Positions 1-11,620 of a stretch of 64,000 bases of DNA are shown piece after piece. Made by a program: the position numbers and the translations under genes. Source of the DNA: Oxyruncus cristatus (lineage: Eukaryota > Chordata > Aves > Passeriformes > Cotingidae); assembly GCA_013399855.1 (NCBI GenBank), contig VXAY01005801.1, positions 1-64,000 of the forward strand, read 5' to 3'. The notes beneath the pieces are model-generated. The model saw only the letters and a program-made list of their open reading frames with translations, searched no databases and had not been told where the DNA came from. Position 1 is the first letter of the stretch; every line of letters starts with the position of its first letter.

Positions 1-840
1 TATTGAGGGCATTGCAATGATCACTGTCATGCCCAGGCCTGACTCGACTCCAAGATTTACTTTTAGATTCAGCTGGGGCACACACCCATAGTGGTTGAGC
101 ACTGGTACTAGGGACTGTCAGCCTTCCCACTGAGTATCCCACAGGGATCCCTGTATTCCCTTTGGGAATACAATGCTTGGTTTCTGCAGGAGCACTTTTT
201 TCAGCCTTGGTTCACCTTGTGCTCAGGGCATGGTCGACTCGTGTGTTATCCCTTATTGTCCCCAATAATTCTTTTTATTTGGAGAGAAAGAGGGTGGGAC
301 AGAAGGCATCCCAAATCAGCTGGGAGCATTGCCTCCTTTATGCCAGGATCCCATCTGATCCAGGCTGGTCACTAGAGGGGAATGAAGTGTGATGTAGACT
401 CTGGGAGTAAACCCAGGCCTCCTACCCAGCAGTCACAGCTCTTCAGGATGAGCTCTCTGTGTCAAAACACCTGGTCTTTGTGCTGGAAAAGGGATGTGGG
501 ATCCTTGATCTCCCTCAGTCAGATACGGAGCTGCTTCCAGATGCTGGCACACTTGGATAGGAGTTTAGTCTCCATAAATACTTCTGCTCAGGGCATATGA
601 ATCACAAGAGGTGGAAGTGCACCAGTAGTGGAATAGATGTGAACAGCACACTCTGAAGGATAGTGGGCATCTGTCTATGGAAAAACACGGATGTAGGAAA
701 GCTAACAGAGAGCTGAGAGGCAAGTCTGGAAATTCTGAAAGTTTTGGGAAAGCTGATTATTGCATATCATGTTGGGGAGTACTGGTGGGGAGATAAGGGC
801 AGAGATGGCAGCAGGGTAGGAGTGGAGTCCGCTGGATTGA
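1..840. other. Unassigned DNA at the left edge
   Basis: No gene, CR1 tail or LTR boundary is recognisable. Open frames here are at most 76 codons and resemble nothing known to me. The only structure seen is a small perfect hairpin, listed separately. It may be intergenic, intronic or degraded repeat sequence. Confidence 0.5.
152..172. repeat. Perfect short inverted repeat (hairpin)
   Basis: TGTATTCCC (152-160) is followed by a TTT loop and then its exact complement GGGAATACA (164-172), giving a 9-bp stem. No T-rich terminator or miRNA-length arm accompanies it, so a function is not implied. Stems of this size also arise by chance in 64 kb. Confidence 0.6.
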
Positions 841-849
841 GGATGTGAC

Positions 850-1340
850 CTCTGTGACCTCAGCAGCTGAAAGAAGTCCTCCTGAGCCCCCTCCAAAGAG
901 ACAGTGAGGGAAAGATGGCACAAGAAACGAGGGACAGCCAGGAGGATGGCAGAGAAAGGAGATGGGAGGAGAAGTGGATCCTCCAAGTGCATGAGGAGGA
1001 ACCAGCAGAGGAGAAAAAGAGGGGGTTCCAAGCAAGAATAGGTGCTCCTGAGACAAGAGGAGGAAAAGAGCGAGGGCAGGAACTGGCAGGGGTAAGCACA
1101 GAGGAAATGACAGCAGGAGCTGGGGGACGGCAAGGAAGGGTGAAGAGAGATGCTGAGATTTGGATCACTGAGATTTGGATCACTGAGATTTGGAACTAGC
1201 TGAAGTCTGGTGCAGATACACAGAGAATGGAAAGGAGGAGTTAACAAGAAGGGAAAGTACCAGGAGAGTTGGAAAGAAAGGAGAGAATAAGGATAAGAAG
1301 TGATTAAGCTTAAAGCAAGGGAGCTTTTTGATTGAGACAA
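850..1340. repeat. Purine-rich low-complexity block
   Basis: The plus strand is dominated by GGA/GAA/AGG words for about 490 bp. The complementary strand therefore reads as a long Ser/Leu/Pro-rich open frame (702-1340) that has the composition of the tract and not of a protein. It contains a 15-bp tandem repeat, listed separately. Such strand-asymmetric tracts usually arise by slippage of simple sequence. Confidence 0.6.
1155..1197 (+). repeat. 15-bp tandem repeat, about 2.9 units
   Basis: The unit GAGATTTGGATCACT occurs twice exactly and a third time as GAGATTTGGAACT. In one plus frame it would read as an E-I-W-I-T repeat, but the frame is short and lies in the purine-rich block, so this is a minisatellite and not a coding repeat. 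Confidence 0.85.
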
Positions 1341-2835
1341 ATTACATGGGCATAATTAGCATTTAGCAGGGAGAGAGAAAAGGCATTTTGAGGTCTGGAC
1401 CATGTTTTGAAACGTATTCTCATGATGAAATATAAATATGAGTAAGAAAAAGCGTGTTACAAAACAGTTCTCCAGCTATCTACTAGGATTTGGCAATTGT
1501 AGCGGGAGAGCACAGGAGAAGTTTCAAGAGGACTAGGGAGGTTCTGCAAGGACATTTGTAGAAGTGGCTTCATAGCCACGGTGATGTGAGAGAGAGGGAA
1601 AATAAGGGCACGTGGACGACGGAACCCAGCCCTGCCAGTGGAGCAGGGGCACAGGTTTCTTCCTTCTTTTTGTTGTCTCACCTGAGAGAACCAGCAGGGA
1701 TGTTTCTGAAGAGTTACTCTGTTGGCACAACCCATGTAATGGTTGCAGGTGTTGAGGTTTCTGTCAGAGAATGACCAAAGCATGAGGAGAACCAACCTTC
1801 CTCTTATTCCTTTGTTAGGCTCTGCAGATACCTGGAGACCTGGAGGCAGCCTAAGTGTTCTTTGATTCAGCTGAACACTGACTGTTGTGCTTTTCTCTGG
1901 AGGTGTTTCATGCAGCTCTGGAATATTTCAGCATAAAAATTAGAAGTGTGGTAGAGAGCAATGGAGATGGAAAAGGGATAAGGCAGTTATCTACAAAAGA
2001 TTTTAAACTGTAATGTTAATGATTTCAGTCTTCTCTGCATAATACTTCAAAAACCTTCAGGTCCATCTGAAGTATTTTATCATATTTCCTGTAAGGCCTG
2101 AATCAACATAAAGATGAATTTGGGGAATACTTAAAGGTGTTCTTAATCCACCTTTGTTCTTTTCAATATGCTTTAAATACGTTTCCATTAACTTTCACAA
2201 TGCTGCACGGTGTTCCTTCTTCTAAGAGCTGCTTGACCCTTGCTCAAAGTCTATCACATAATAACACATTAACATAGAAATGATTCCAGGAGTGGAAGGT
2301 GAAGGCATTGAGTGGTTACAATCTTCCTTCCTCAACTGAACGAGAAAGGGGAAGGAAAAGATGTTAAATACACATTGTACATTTTCCCTACGGCCCAACA
2401 ATTTTCGGCAATAAATAAATACAAGCTATGCAGGGCATTTTAAGAAGCCAGCACTGCCAGCTTTAGAAAAAAAATCAGGAAACCTGGGAATTGAGCGCTC
2501 TGTGATTTGCCGTGGGCGCTGTGGAGAAGCCAGGATGGCTGCAGCCTTTCTGCTCCACCTGGCTCCAGTCAATCTGCTCCAGCCACATGCACAATAAGCT
2601 CCTTGGCACTACTAAGATAATTATTGGCCCCCTGCTCACTTTATGTACAAGACTCCACCTCGTAAAAAAATGGCAGCGCTGTCGTTGTGTTGAACTCATG
2701 GCAAAGTCTCCTTTTGAATTTAGTCTTTTGCACAGAGTCTTAGCACAGGCTCAGAACGGCAGAACTGTGAAGTCCTGGGTGGATTTTTAGATTCTTGCCC
2801 TAAACGTTCACATTCACTCAGTGAATAAAAAGTAA
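1341..2835. other. Unassigned AT-rich to mixed DNA
   Basis: No repeat family, splice-flanked frame or RNA gene was recognised. The part from about 2,480 to 2,790 is more GC-rich and free of repeats, but its open frames are short and unfamiliar on both strands. Confidence 0.4.
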
Positions 2836-2955
2836 ATCATAGAATCGTTAAAGTTGGAAAAGATTTTTTAGGATCATCAGGTCCAAGTGTCAACTCAGCA
2901 CCCCCAAGGTCAACACTAAACCGTGTCCCAAGTGCCACGTCCACACAGTGGGTCA
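2836..2955 (-). mobile_element. CR1 fragment, old and diverged
   Basis: CR1 is a non-LTR retrotransposon whose copies lose their 5' ends during target-primed insertion. Here the plus strand begins with the reverse complement of the CR1 tail (ATCATAGAATCGTTAAAGTT), then the family's TTGGAAAAGA..GATCATCAGGTCC block and CACCCCCAAGGTCAACACTA. The divergence suggests an older insertion. Only about 120 bp of 3' end remain. Confidence 0.75.
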
Positions 2956-3067
2956 TTCTCTGTGAGGCTGTGAAGCTCTCAGTGATAACTGAAGATTTCT
3001 CTGTCTTCAGAGGGAGAAACAGACTTGGAGAAGGGGAAGAACTGGACGACGCTCACGGGCACATGGG

Positions 3068-3148
3068 GGTGTCCATGCAGGGCCAGGAGCTGAACTCAAT
3101 GATCCTTTTGGGTCCCCTCCAACTCACGAATATTCTATGATTCTATGA
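3068..3148 (+). mobile_element. CR1 3' end with octamer tail
   Basis: The sequence around 3,088-3,125 has the GGAGCTGAACTCAATGATCC and GGGTCCCCTCCAACTCA words of a CR1 3' end. It finishes in two copies of the ATTCTATG tail at 3,131-3,148. It faces the older minus-strand copy 110 bp to its left. The 5' limit is uncertain. Confidence 0.8.
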
Positions 3149-3637
3149 ACTGAAGAAGTGGAGAAGGTGGGGAGAATGTCTAAAAAAGAGAACTCAGGCT
3201 TCTGTTGAAATAAGAGAAGGGATATCCCTGCCAAGTGCTATCCATAGACTCTGGGGACAAGCCTTCATCTGGAGGCATCAAGGAATCAGGAGGGCAAATA
3301 CCCCTCTGAATTTAGGGAAAATGTTCATTTTGTGAATGAGCGTGATTTTCTGTCTCTGTTTTTCACAGCAATTCAAACCCTCCCCTTCAGAGTGACAGTG
3401 CTCCACATTCCTTGGGAGCAGTTGCATAAGGACACCAGGAAAGCAGAGGGGAGGGATTTTTGGTTGAGGGGTTGTCCCTGACAACAAAGGACTGTGTGAT
3501 CGTGGCATTAACTGCGGTAAACACACAGGGAGCCGGGAGTGGGTGGTCTGGGAATGACACACTCTCAGGGGCTGGTGGTCTTGGCTCACCTCCTGTGGTA
3601 CTTTTGGTGCAGATGGTAATGATTAATGGGCAATTCC

Positions 3638-3662
3638 TTTTTTTTTTTTTTTTTTCCCCCCC
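3638..3662 (+). repeat. T18C7 composite homopolymer
   Basis: Eighteen T are followed directly by seven C. It is one of several T-then-C tracts on the plus strand of this window (also at 6,886, 15,109, 31,954 and 38,714). Confidence 0.95.
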
Positions 3663-5125
3663 TCTAAAAAGACAATTTAGGAAGACACAAAAAGCTCTTT
3701 GCAGTAGTGTTTAGGACCTGGGGAACTGTAAGGATTTCCTTCTCTAATCTGTGGGAATTAGCCCTGACAGACAGGGAACTAGCATACAGTTGACTTACAG
3801 TCCTCAGCTACCCTGCAGCTCTATAGAACTGCGGGAATAAAGCCTTTTTTGTCCAAAGTGGGATTCGTATGAGGATCCAACCAGACGGGTCAATGCTGGA
3901 ACGGAGGTTGCCATCGTGTCCTGGGGGAAAATCCATGCAGGTTGGAGGGCAAAAAGTCCTTTTTGGGGGGGTAAATCTTCAGTATGTAGTAACTACTGAT
4001 TAGGGCTGTGAGGTGAACTGTGAAAACAATAATAGAAACTGGTGTGTAGTAGTTCTAGAAGTAAGTTCAGTGGCTGTTGTGCCGTGCACGTGTGTGTACA
4101 GTGTGTCATGCTGTAGTGCTTTAAAGCAAAGAGAGTCTTTGACCTTTCAAAAAATTTAGCTGTGAGCAATAAACCATTAAAGAATAGCCACTTGAAGAAT
4201 AAAATTTCAGGTACTGAAAAGCAGATAATCGTCTAAACTCACCAAGTGTGGCAATTGGAAGCAGTGAGCAGAGCATGGGATAAAGTCCCAGAGAGAGAAG
4301 CAAATACACCAAAGAAGCCCTAGTGCAATGTTTGGTTTATTGCTGGAGCATTTAGGGAAACCTTTCAGACAGGATTACAGCCTTTCCAAAATTGTTAGAT
4401 GAGGAGGTGTCAAATGTCTCATAAAAACTCGTTTTTGGATATAAAGTACCCCTTTGCTACAAAGGGCGTTTAATTTCGCCCGATGCCTTTCTCTGCCCTT
4501 TTATTGCTGAAGGATGAGCAAATCACTGAAGTGCATTTTATGTGTTTCCCTGTTGCCTCTGTCAGCTCACCTGGGGAGAAGGAAGGGGAATACACCACCA
4601 AAGGAGCTGGTTTCCAGCAGGACAGGGATGAGATGGTGTTTTTCCAGAGCTCAGCCGCTGAATTCCGTGTTGCTGTAGTGGACGTGGAGCCAGGCCATGG
4701 CTGTGTGGCTGTGGAACTGCTGGGTTCATGCTTTGGGGAGCAGCTGTTCACTGAAGAAAACTGTTTTCAGGGCTGATATTCTTTGACTTCAGGTTGGCTG
4801 CACCTGAAGGACAGAGGCACCTGAACCGGGGAGATGTTTGTGGGAAGAGACCACGGCATTGGGATGTGGCATTGGGGTGTCACTGCTGTGTTACTGAGAG
4901 CTCTTCAGGCACACCTTCCCCAGCCTTGGGAGAAAGGAGAGGGAGAATTTTATAGTTCTTATTTGACTGTGAGTCAGTAGTATGGCACTGTCTTGTGCTT
5001 CAGTGCTTGGATCTTGTTTAGGCTTCCAAACTCGGGAGGGCTTAAAGTGGTGGAAAGGGGGGGAGAGCTGCTGAATTTTTACAGCACCAATTAAAATGTG
5101 CACATTTACCAGGAGCTTTGTAATA

Positions 5126-5222
5126 CGTGTGTGTGTGTGAGAGTGTGTGTGTACAACCAGGCCTATTTTTTATATTTGTATTTATAGAGATATATGTGTA
5201 TGTGTGTATAGGTGTGTATTTG
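5126..5222 (+). repeat. Interrupted TG/TA microsatellite
   Basis: Runs of GTGTGTGTGT at 5,126-5,153 and TATGTGTATGTGTGTATAGG at about 5,192-5,212 are separated by about 40 bp of AT-rich sequence. It is a simple repeat with no coding meaning. Confidence 0.85.
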
Positions 5223-6885
5223 CTTTGTGTGCTACATTCCTCTGCCCCTTCCAAATATCAAATGAATTTTAACAACCCCATTGCATCCTCTGGGACCCAA
5301 GAACAGTGGCTCTCCCTGGGACACGCTGGCCCCACAAGCCCGTAGCTGTTAGGATGGCACCATGCCTGATTTTGCAGGCCTTGCCCCCCAGCAGCTGCAG
5401 GGAGACTCAGCACCCCACCACACCTCCCTGGGCACCCTGCCCTGCTCTGGGGCCTCTTCCCTGTGCCACGCACTGGACACGTGACAGCAGGTGCCACACA
5501 TGGTGACCCCGGCCAGGAGGAGCCTCCCAGGGTGGCATCCTGTCCGTCAGGGCTGCTGAAAGGAGAGCTTTGTGCCCACCCACCGCACTGCAGCTTTGGG
5601 GAGAGATTTTCATCCTCCTTCTTCCAAGGGTTAAGCAGAGCTGACATTTTCTGTTTCAAAAATGCCAGCAGCAGGGGGATTCTGTCCCAGGACTTTCTCT
5701 GCATTTTACATCAACCAGCCTAATCACCAGGACACTGAGGAATTATCTCTTAATCTGGCTTTGCAGCCCAGTAAAACCCGCTTTGCTGGCAGGGATTCAG
5801 CAGTGGAGGTGAGGAGTGTTTCTCCCAGAGTCGTTACTATCCTGGTGCTTGGAGCGTTTTCCAGCTGAACAGAAGTGGTAGCAGCTTGTTTCCTTCTGGT
5901 CCTGAAGGGCTTGAGCTTGGTTTCATTTCCTGTGTGGAGGATGATGGGCATCTCATCCCTTCTCCAGCTGAGTGTTTATAGAAAGCTGTAGTAGGAATTC
6001 TGTGGAGGGCCTGGGACGTGGGAGTGAGGTCATGGGAGGTGAAGTGTAAGGAAGCCCATATATACATCTTAGTTTCAGGATTTTGTGTGGCTTAAGGTGG
6101 GAAATGTGTTTCTCAGCCTTGGTGGGACCAAGTTCTGAGTCTGCAGGGAGCCAGAGCTCCAGGCTGGGAAATGCTGAGGTTAAAAAGCAGCAGCCCTCGT
6201 GGTCTTCCAGCAGCCAAGAGCTCCTGTGTGAGAGGGGAGCGTTTCCACTCTGGGGTTTGATTCAGGCATTGAAAATTCCACGTCTTGTTCCAGCTCAGAA
6301 CTGCTGGGCTGGCCGTGTTCTGCCACACTGTACTGGGGGTTTTTCTTTCCTTTCTGCCCCCAAAGCCTCAGAGCAGAGATGGGGATCTTGTCCATAGCAG
6401 CCTGGGAGCTCATTGTCCCAATCCCAGTCAGTGCCAATCCCCCACGTGCTCTCGGAGTCCTTGTCCTGAGAGTTTTGTGCAGGTATTTTAGGGACCTGCA
6501 CCAGAAGTGCTCCTGACACATCAAACACAATTTCCTTGGCAGGACAAGGCGGGATTGGCCCCAAAACATTGGCTTTGCAGTAAGAATCCCAGGTTACACA
6601 GCCTTAGCTGTGCTGTGCCTTAGATGAGAAGTTACTGTGCTGTTCCATCCACTTAAACCTCCTGGTTCTTTAAATAGGTGTCCTTGGCCAGCTTTTCTCA
6701 CTCCGTTAATCCCAGCACAGATGAACCAGCATGGATATAAATGTTTATGGCAGTCGTCACAGCTGCATATGGAATATATCTGATTGTTGCATATAGGCAG
6801 TGCTGGGGGCTTGTCATTTGATGCTCTATAAAGAGTCTTGGATAATCTTTCTGAAAGGAGCTGTGTAAATGCAGATATAATTAGC

Positions 6886-6905
6886 TTTTTTTTTTTTTCC
6901 CCCCC
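6886..6905 (+). repeat. T13C7 composite homopolymer
   Basis: Thirteen T are followed by seven C in AT-rich surroundings. It has the same order of bases as the tract at 3,638. Confidence 0.95.
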
Positions 6906-7990
6906 TTGGAAATAGATATCTTTTAATAAAGCACTGGAGCACAGAATAGCCATTTCCTGTGATTTTCATTCACATAATATTTATAGTGCTGCAGAACAAA
7001 TGAGCCGTTGGAAAGGGAGAAAAACGAATACCGGGAATGAACTTGCCTTGAGAGGAATTCGTGATGAAATTAGGAATCTAACAAACTTCAGTAAGCCAAC
7101 TGCTGCTTCTCCTGGATTTGTGAGTGTGCAGGCTCAGTGGGATTTGGTGTAATCCCTCCCTGTGAACAGATGGGCGGATTGCAGGGCTCCTTCCCGATCC
7201 CTTCCCCAGCCGGTGGGATCGTGTTCCTGTACCTTTTGCCTCTCGGTGACAAAGGTACTCAAAAAAGGATTCAAAAAAGAATGAACAGAATCAGTTGTTT
7301 CTGATGTGTCTCTGTGCAAACTGGCTTTCAATTTTAATTGTCTTCCAGTCTCCTCCCGTAGAAGGAGGGTGGTCCTTTTTGCATTCCCAGTAGCACACTG
7401 GGCTTACAAGTTGGAGTTAAGAGGTGGTCAGCATTTTAGTGGAAACTGCTGTTTTCAGGGAATTATACAACAGCCAGATCTTCCACTCCAAGGTCAAACC
7501 ACCTAAGTTACAAGAAATAAACCCGGAATAATTTTTAGTCCTCCCCGAAATCAGTTGGATCACAGTTACTGAGTTGCCATATGCAGCTTTTTCCTCCCAG
7601 AGCTACAAAACTTCTGCTTTTCAGGAAGACAGAAAAATGCTGCATTAGGTCGGAGAGGAAATGATTTTGTGTTTTGTCCTATGTAATTGCAACAGCCTCC
7701 TTGAGCTCCTTACGTTGCTCTTTACACAAACCACACACCTGTACAGCACAAAGCTGCCAGTAGTTTCTTTTGCCTCAACTAAATTACACAGAAATCTTAA
7801 CATCCTTAATATTTTTAAGTGTATTATGCAGTTGTGTCTTGCTCGTAACTGGAAATACATGTGTTGGTAATTTTAAGACTCAATCCAATATTTGTTTCCT
7901 AAGGAGTAGGTACTGCTTCTCAACTATATTTGGCAACTGCTCAGTAGTAAAATAATTTGCTGCCTGAGTGTGTAACTTACCTGGAGGCAA

Positions 7991-8110
7991 GATTAGGAAT
8001 GACAGAAAATTTATGCTGGAAGGGACCTTGGGGTGTGTCCACCCTCCTGCTCAGAGCAGGGCCCCCTCTGGGTTCAGACCAGACTTTCCAGAGCTTTGTC
8101 CAGAAAAAGC
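7991..8110 (-). mobile_element. CR1 fragment, diverged
   Basis: On the plus strand GCTGGAAGGGACCTTGGGGT and CACCCTCCTGCTCAGAGCAGGGCC match the reverse complement of a CR1 3' region. The terminal octamer is mostly decayed. It lies about 100 bp from another minus-strand CR1 copy of a different type, so two separate insertions are likely. Confidence 0.7.
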
Positions 8111-8216
8111 ATGAGGATGGAGCCTGCACAGCCCCACTGGCCACCTGCTGCCCCGCTCGTCTCTCCTGCAGGGGAAAGATTAGTCCTTATTATCCCTATT
8201 TATTGCTTCAGCTTAT

Positions 8217-8437
8217 GAATCACAGAATATCCTGAGCTGGAAGGGACCCACAGGATCATCCAGTCCAACCCCTGGCCCTGCACAGACACCCCAACAATGC
8301 CACCCTCTCCCTCAGGGCGTTGTCCAAACCCTCCTGGAGCTCTGGCAGCCTTGGGGCTGTGCCCACTGCCCTGGGGAGCCTGGTCAGTGCCAACCACCCT
8401 CTGGGGGAAGAACCTCTGAGCCCTTTCCTTCCACCAT
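8217..8437 (-). mobile_element. CR1 fragment (type with CACCCTCTCCCTCAGGG)
   Basis: It begins on the plus strand with GAATCACAGAATATCCTGAG, the reverse complement of the CR1 tail, followed by CTGGAAGGGACCCACAGGAT. The CACCCTCTCCCTCAGGG segment sets it apart from the commonest copies in this window. About 220 bp are retained. Confidence 0.88.
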
Positions 8438-10173
8438 TTCTTTAGTTCATCCATTTTTCACTTGTTCAGCCCTTTAGACCACGCCATCCTCAGCTGGATA
8501 AAAAAATGTCACGGAAGACAGTGCTGAAAGTCTTGAGAAATTACAGCTGCTGTCCCCTCATCCATGGTCCATCCCTTGATTATTTCTGTCACTGTATCAC
8601 AGACAGGTTGCTCAGGCATGACTTAGCTGCAGTAAATCCAGACTGACTGATCCCAGTCACCCTTTTCTCCTTTGTATGCCCAGAGAAGTGTTTTGGGAGG
8701 ACAAGCTCCATAATTTCCAGAGATCTCAATGTCATACAAGGTGTTTAAAATAGCTGAAAGATGAGAAGTAACTTTGCACAAGTTTTAAAAGGCTAAATTG
8801 AAAAAAAACCTGTTGTATCCAGCTATAACTGTGAGGAGGATCGGGGCCCTGCAACAGCTCTGGAGTGTGCCTTGGACAGTTGGGTTGCATTCCTAGGACA
8901 GGCACCTCCTCCTGGAAACGGTAGGTGGAGATAAGGTCGGTGAAAAACACCCAAGGCTCCAACAGGACCTAAGTTCCTGCTTTTTGCAAAAGCAGAACTG
9001 ATTTCCCGGACACCGTATCCCCAGAAGAACACCCCTCTGAGTCTGGCAGTGGTGTATTTTTCTCCTCTCCGTGCTGCAGTCCATGTAAATGCGTCCCAAG
9101 GAGACTTTGCCATCAATTGCTCATCAATTGATTGCTGGGAAAATCCTCTGTGAAATGCTGACCCTGGCTGTGTTTCGGACACACCCGTTGGTGAGACACA
9201 GGATCCTTACAGAAGGTAAAGGAGCTAATGAGCCACCTTTCCAGGCAATCAGCGCTATTTCTGTCGGGTTTTCACACTTCCCAAATCATTTCCTTCTGCC
9301 AAGCACTCCAGTGTTGTAGCACATCAGCGAATCAGCTCCTTTGGACAATGGTCTGAGGAAAACTGAAGCTGACAGTGATAACATTCTTGTTATAAATATA
9401 CGAACTATTTAACACACATGTCTGTGCTGGAGCAAGAAGTCTTTTCTCCCACTCAGTGGTGGTTTCCCTTGCAAAGTCCTTTCTGCCTGCAGGAATCCTT
9501 CATTTCTGGGGGAAAAAAAAATTCTGGCTTGAAGGTCCAGAACTATTGATGCCATGGCAGGTGGTCTTGGTGTTTTGGGAACATGTGAGCAGTGAATACC
9601 GTTACAGAAGTACAGTATTGTGTGTTGGACAGGTGTATCTCACCCATCAGGTAAAGCTCACTGAAAGATGGAAAACCAAACTAAATGCACACCCCTACAC
9701 TTGGAAAAAGCAATTACCCTGGGTCTTACTATGCAGATATTTTATTTTATTTTATTTGAGGTTTTCAGTGTTCAGGTATCAATAATATTCCTGGTCTCAT
9801 AGGGCAAAGAAAACACTGGTTCTGATTAGTTGCGATTTTAATTTTGTGAGCTTCTTTTGAAAGAAATTAAGGTTTTAAGTCATATTGCTAAGCAGGGCTG
9901 GTGGATGAGAAGCTGTAGCATTAGACAGGTTTGCAATAATCCTGTGTATTTTTTTTAAAGTTTAGTCCCAGCAGAGGTTTTCAAGTAATTGAAGTGCTCT
10001 GGTGTAAGTTCATAGAGGTTGCATCACCTTATTTACCTTTTGTTGTGAGCTCCTCTTTAGTCTCACCATGCGCTTTCACAAAAAATACTCGTTTTGAAAA
10101 AATGCACTTTTTTTTTTTTTTGAATAGGGACAACAATACAGTAAGAAATTCAGGAAATTTAGGTCAGATACAT
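8438..10173. other. Unassigned DNA
   Basis: No gene or repeat family was recognised. It contains a short (ATTTT)n run at about 9,739-9,757 and a T tract near 10,108-10,121. Open frames stay under 120 codons. Confidence 0.4.
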
Positions 10174-10370
10174 GGAAGGAATCCTTCCCTGTGAGGGTGG
10201 TGAGGCCCTGGCACAGGTTGCCCAGAGAAGCTGTGGCTGCCCCTGGATCCCTGGGAGTGTCCAAGGCCAGGTTGGACGGGGCTTGGAGCAACCTGGGCTG
10301 GTGGAAGGTGTCCCTGCCCAGGGACTGGATGGGCTCTAAGTTCCCTTCCAACCCGAACTCCGATTCTCTG
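10174..10370 (+). mobile_element. CR1 fragment (type A), close to the CpG island
   Basis: The copy starts at GGAAGGAATCCTTCCCTG and carries the type A core (GGTTGCCCAGAGAAGCTGTG, GGTTGGACGGGGCTTGGAGC). It ends in the decayed tail AACTCCGATTCTCTG. Its 3' end lies about 115 bp from the CpG island. Type A here means the commonest CR1 form in the window. Confidence 0.92.
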
Positions 10371-10484
10371 CTCAATAAGCTCAGACCCCGGGTGGTCTCC
10401 CACGAGCTGTGTTGCAAACGGCAGTGTCAGTGAATTGTTTCAATCTAACGAAGGCAAACAAACGCCTGAGCTGTTTTCCAAAGC

Positions 10485-10995
10485 ACGCTTTGCCCTGCGG
10501 CGCCTGGCACCGTCCTCCGAGCACCGCAGCCTCATCCAGCTGCGCTGAGCGGCATTCCCGCTGTCCTGGCGGAGCATCTCAGGAGGAAAGCTGCTGCTTT
10601 CCCGGCAGCAGGAGCCAGCGCTGCCGCACGGAGCGGGCTGGGAGCCGGGGGGAGCCGCGGGGGAGAGGGGGGTGCTGGGAAGCCTGTCTGGGAGCGCCCG
10701 GCGCCGGGAAGGGGCAGGCGCATCCCTGCCCGCCTGAGCATCTGGAGCGGCCGGGATGCAGAGCCGCGGGCGGGGAGCGGCCGGGCGCCTCCTGCTCTGA
10801 CATGCCGAGGTATTTTTTTTTTATTTTTTTTTTTTGCTGTTCCTCGGGTTGTTTGCTGCCAGGTGCGTTCGTAGGGATCGCCGTTGCGCTGTTTCACCGG
10901 GATTTTGGGGAAGCGGAGCCGCGGGCAGGTGTGTTCGTACTGCCCGTGCAGACGTGGGGGGGAACTTGCTGCATCACCCAAGCGCAGCAAACTTT
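10485..10995. promoter_or_regulatory. CpG island, candidate promoter
   Basis: I counted about 45 CpG dinucleotides between 10,501 and 10,990, whereas surrounding DNA has only a few per 500 bp. The densest part (10,600-10,800) holds repeated GGAGC/CCGGG/GCCGCGG words and a GGGCGGGG box at 10,768-10,775, the kind bound by Sp1/KLF factors. No TATA box is apparent. A T-rich tract (10,813-10,835) interrupts the island, which resumes to about 10,990. Unmethylated CpG islands in birds usually mark promoters, so a transcription start of a coding or non-coding gene is likely here. Direction is not determined: a plus-strand ATG at 10,802 runs into the T tract and gives an implausible protein, and the 152-codon minus frame at 10,532-10,990 is Ala/Pro/Arg-rich as any frame in such DNA would be. 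An untranslated first exon is the simplest reading. Confidence 0.6.
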
Positions 10996-11600
10996 GAGCT
11001 GCCAGGTGAAGCTGGGGGTTCTTCTTGGGTTTGATTTCTCTTGGAAATGAGGTAGAATCACCCCCAGAACTAATATTTTATTCCAGGTGTTTAGAAAAAC
11101 CAGGAACCCTCGTTCCTTTAGGTCTACGGCGGTGGGAGGCAGTCAAAAAAAGTCGGGGTTTTGTGTCCTGTCTAAAACCGAAGTCTGGGTCTGTCACATC
11201 AGTGTGGTTTCCCTGCAGGGAAATAGAAGAGAACTAAATACTCTGTTTTTAGTTATTTGGGCTGGAAATTAACGTCTGTTGCACTGTATGGATCCCCCAA
11301 CTCTGCTCCTCTTCCCTCGGAGGAATTTTTTTGCAGCAGGCTCACATGCCCGGCAGCATTTTGGCCGGGTTTTCTTGCTTTTAGAGTTGAGGATTAGTAA
11401 ACTTTACAGTTTGTACACGGCTAATTTCTTGATAAAACTCTGAACTGAGCTCTAAGTGCCCTCTTAGTACTTTCTGCTAGTCTCTGTCCTTTTTTCTCAT
11501 ACTACAGTTTACCTTAATTTGAAAAAAAAAAGCTGCTTTTTTTTTTGGTCCTATCTTGAATGTCCTTCAAATTCAGCTCTTCTTACTATATGACTTTTAA

Positions 11601-11620
11601 AACAAACAAACAAACAAACC
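11601..11620 (+). repeat. (CAAA)n microsatellite
   Basis: Four to five AACA/CAAA units form a short simple repeat in AT-rich DNA. Confidence 0.9.

Larger units (their letters stand above)
3149..7990. other. 4.8-kb stretch without recognised repeats or genes
   Basis: Apart from simple sequence (T18C7 at 3,638-3,662, TG-rich DNA at 5,126-5,222, T13C7 at 6,886-6,905) I see no repeat family. Open frames do not exceed 148 codons, overlap on both strands, and have no convincing splice-site pairs. Around 5,640-5,800 the sequence is non-repetitive and could be conserved non-coding DNA, but only a cross-species alignment could show that. Confidence 0.4.

Noticed and set aside
702..1340. 212-codon minus-strand frame
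   Set aside because: It is the pyrimidine-rich complement of a low-complexity purine block.
10409..11050. 213-codon plus frame and 152-codon minus frame in the CpG island
   Set aside because: Open frames are long in CpG islands because stop codons are AT-rich. The plus frame passes through a T tract giving poly-Phe and resembles no protein.
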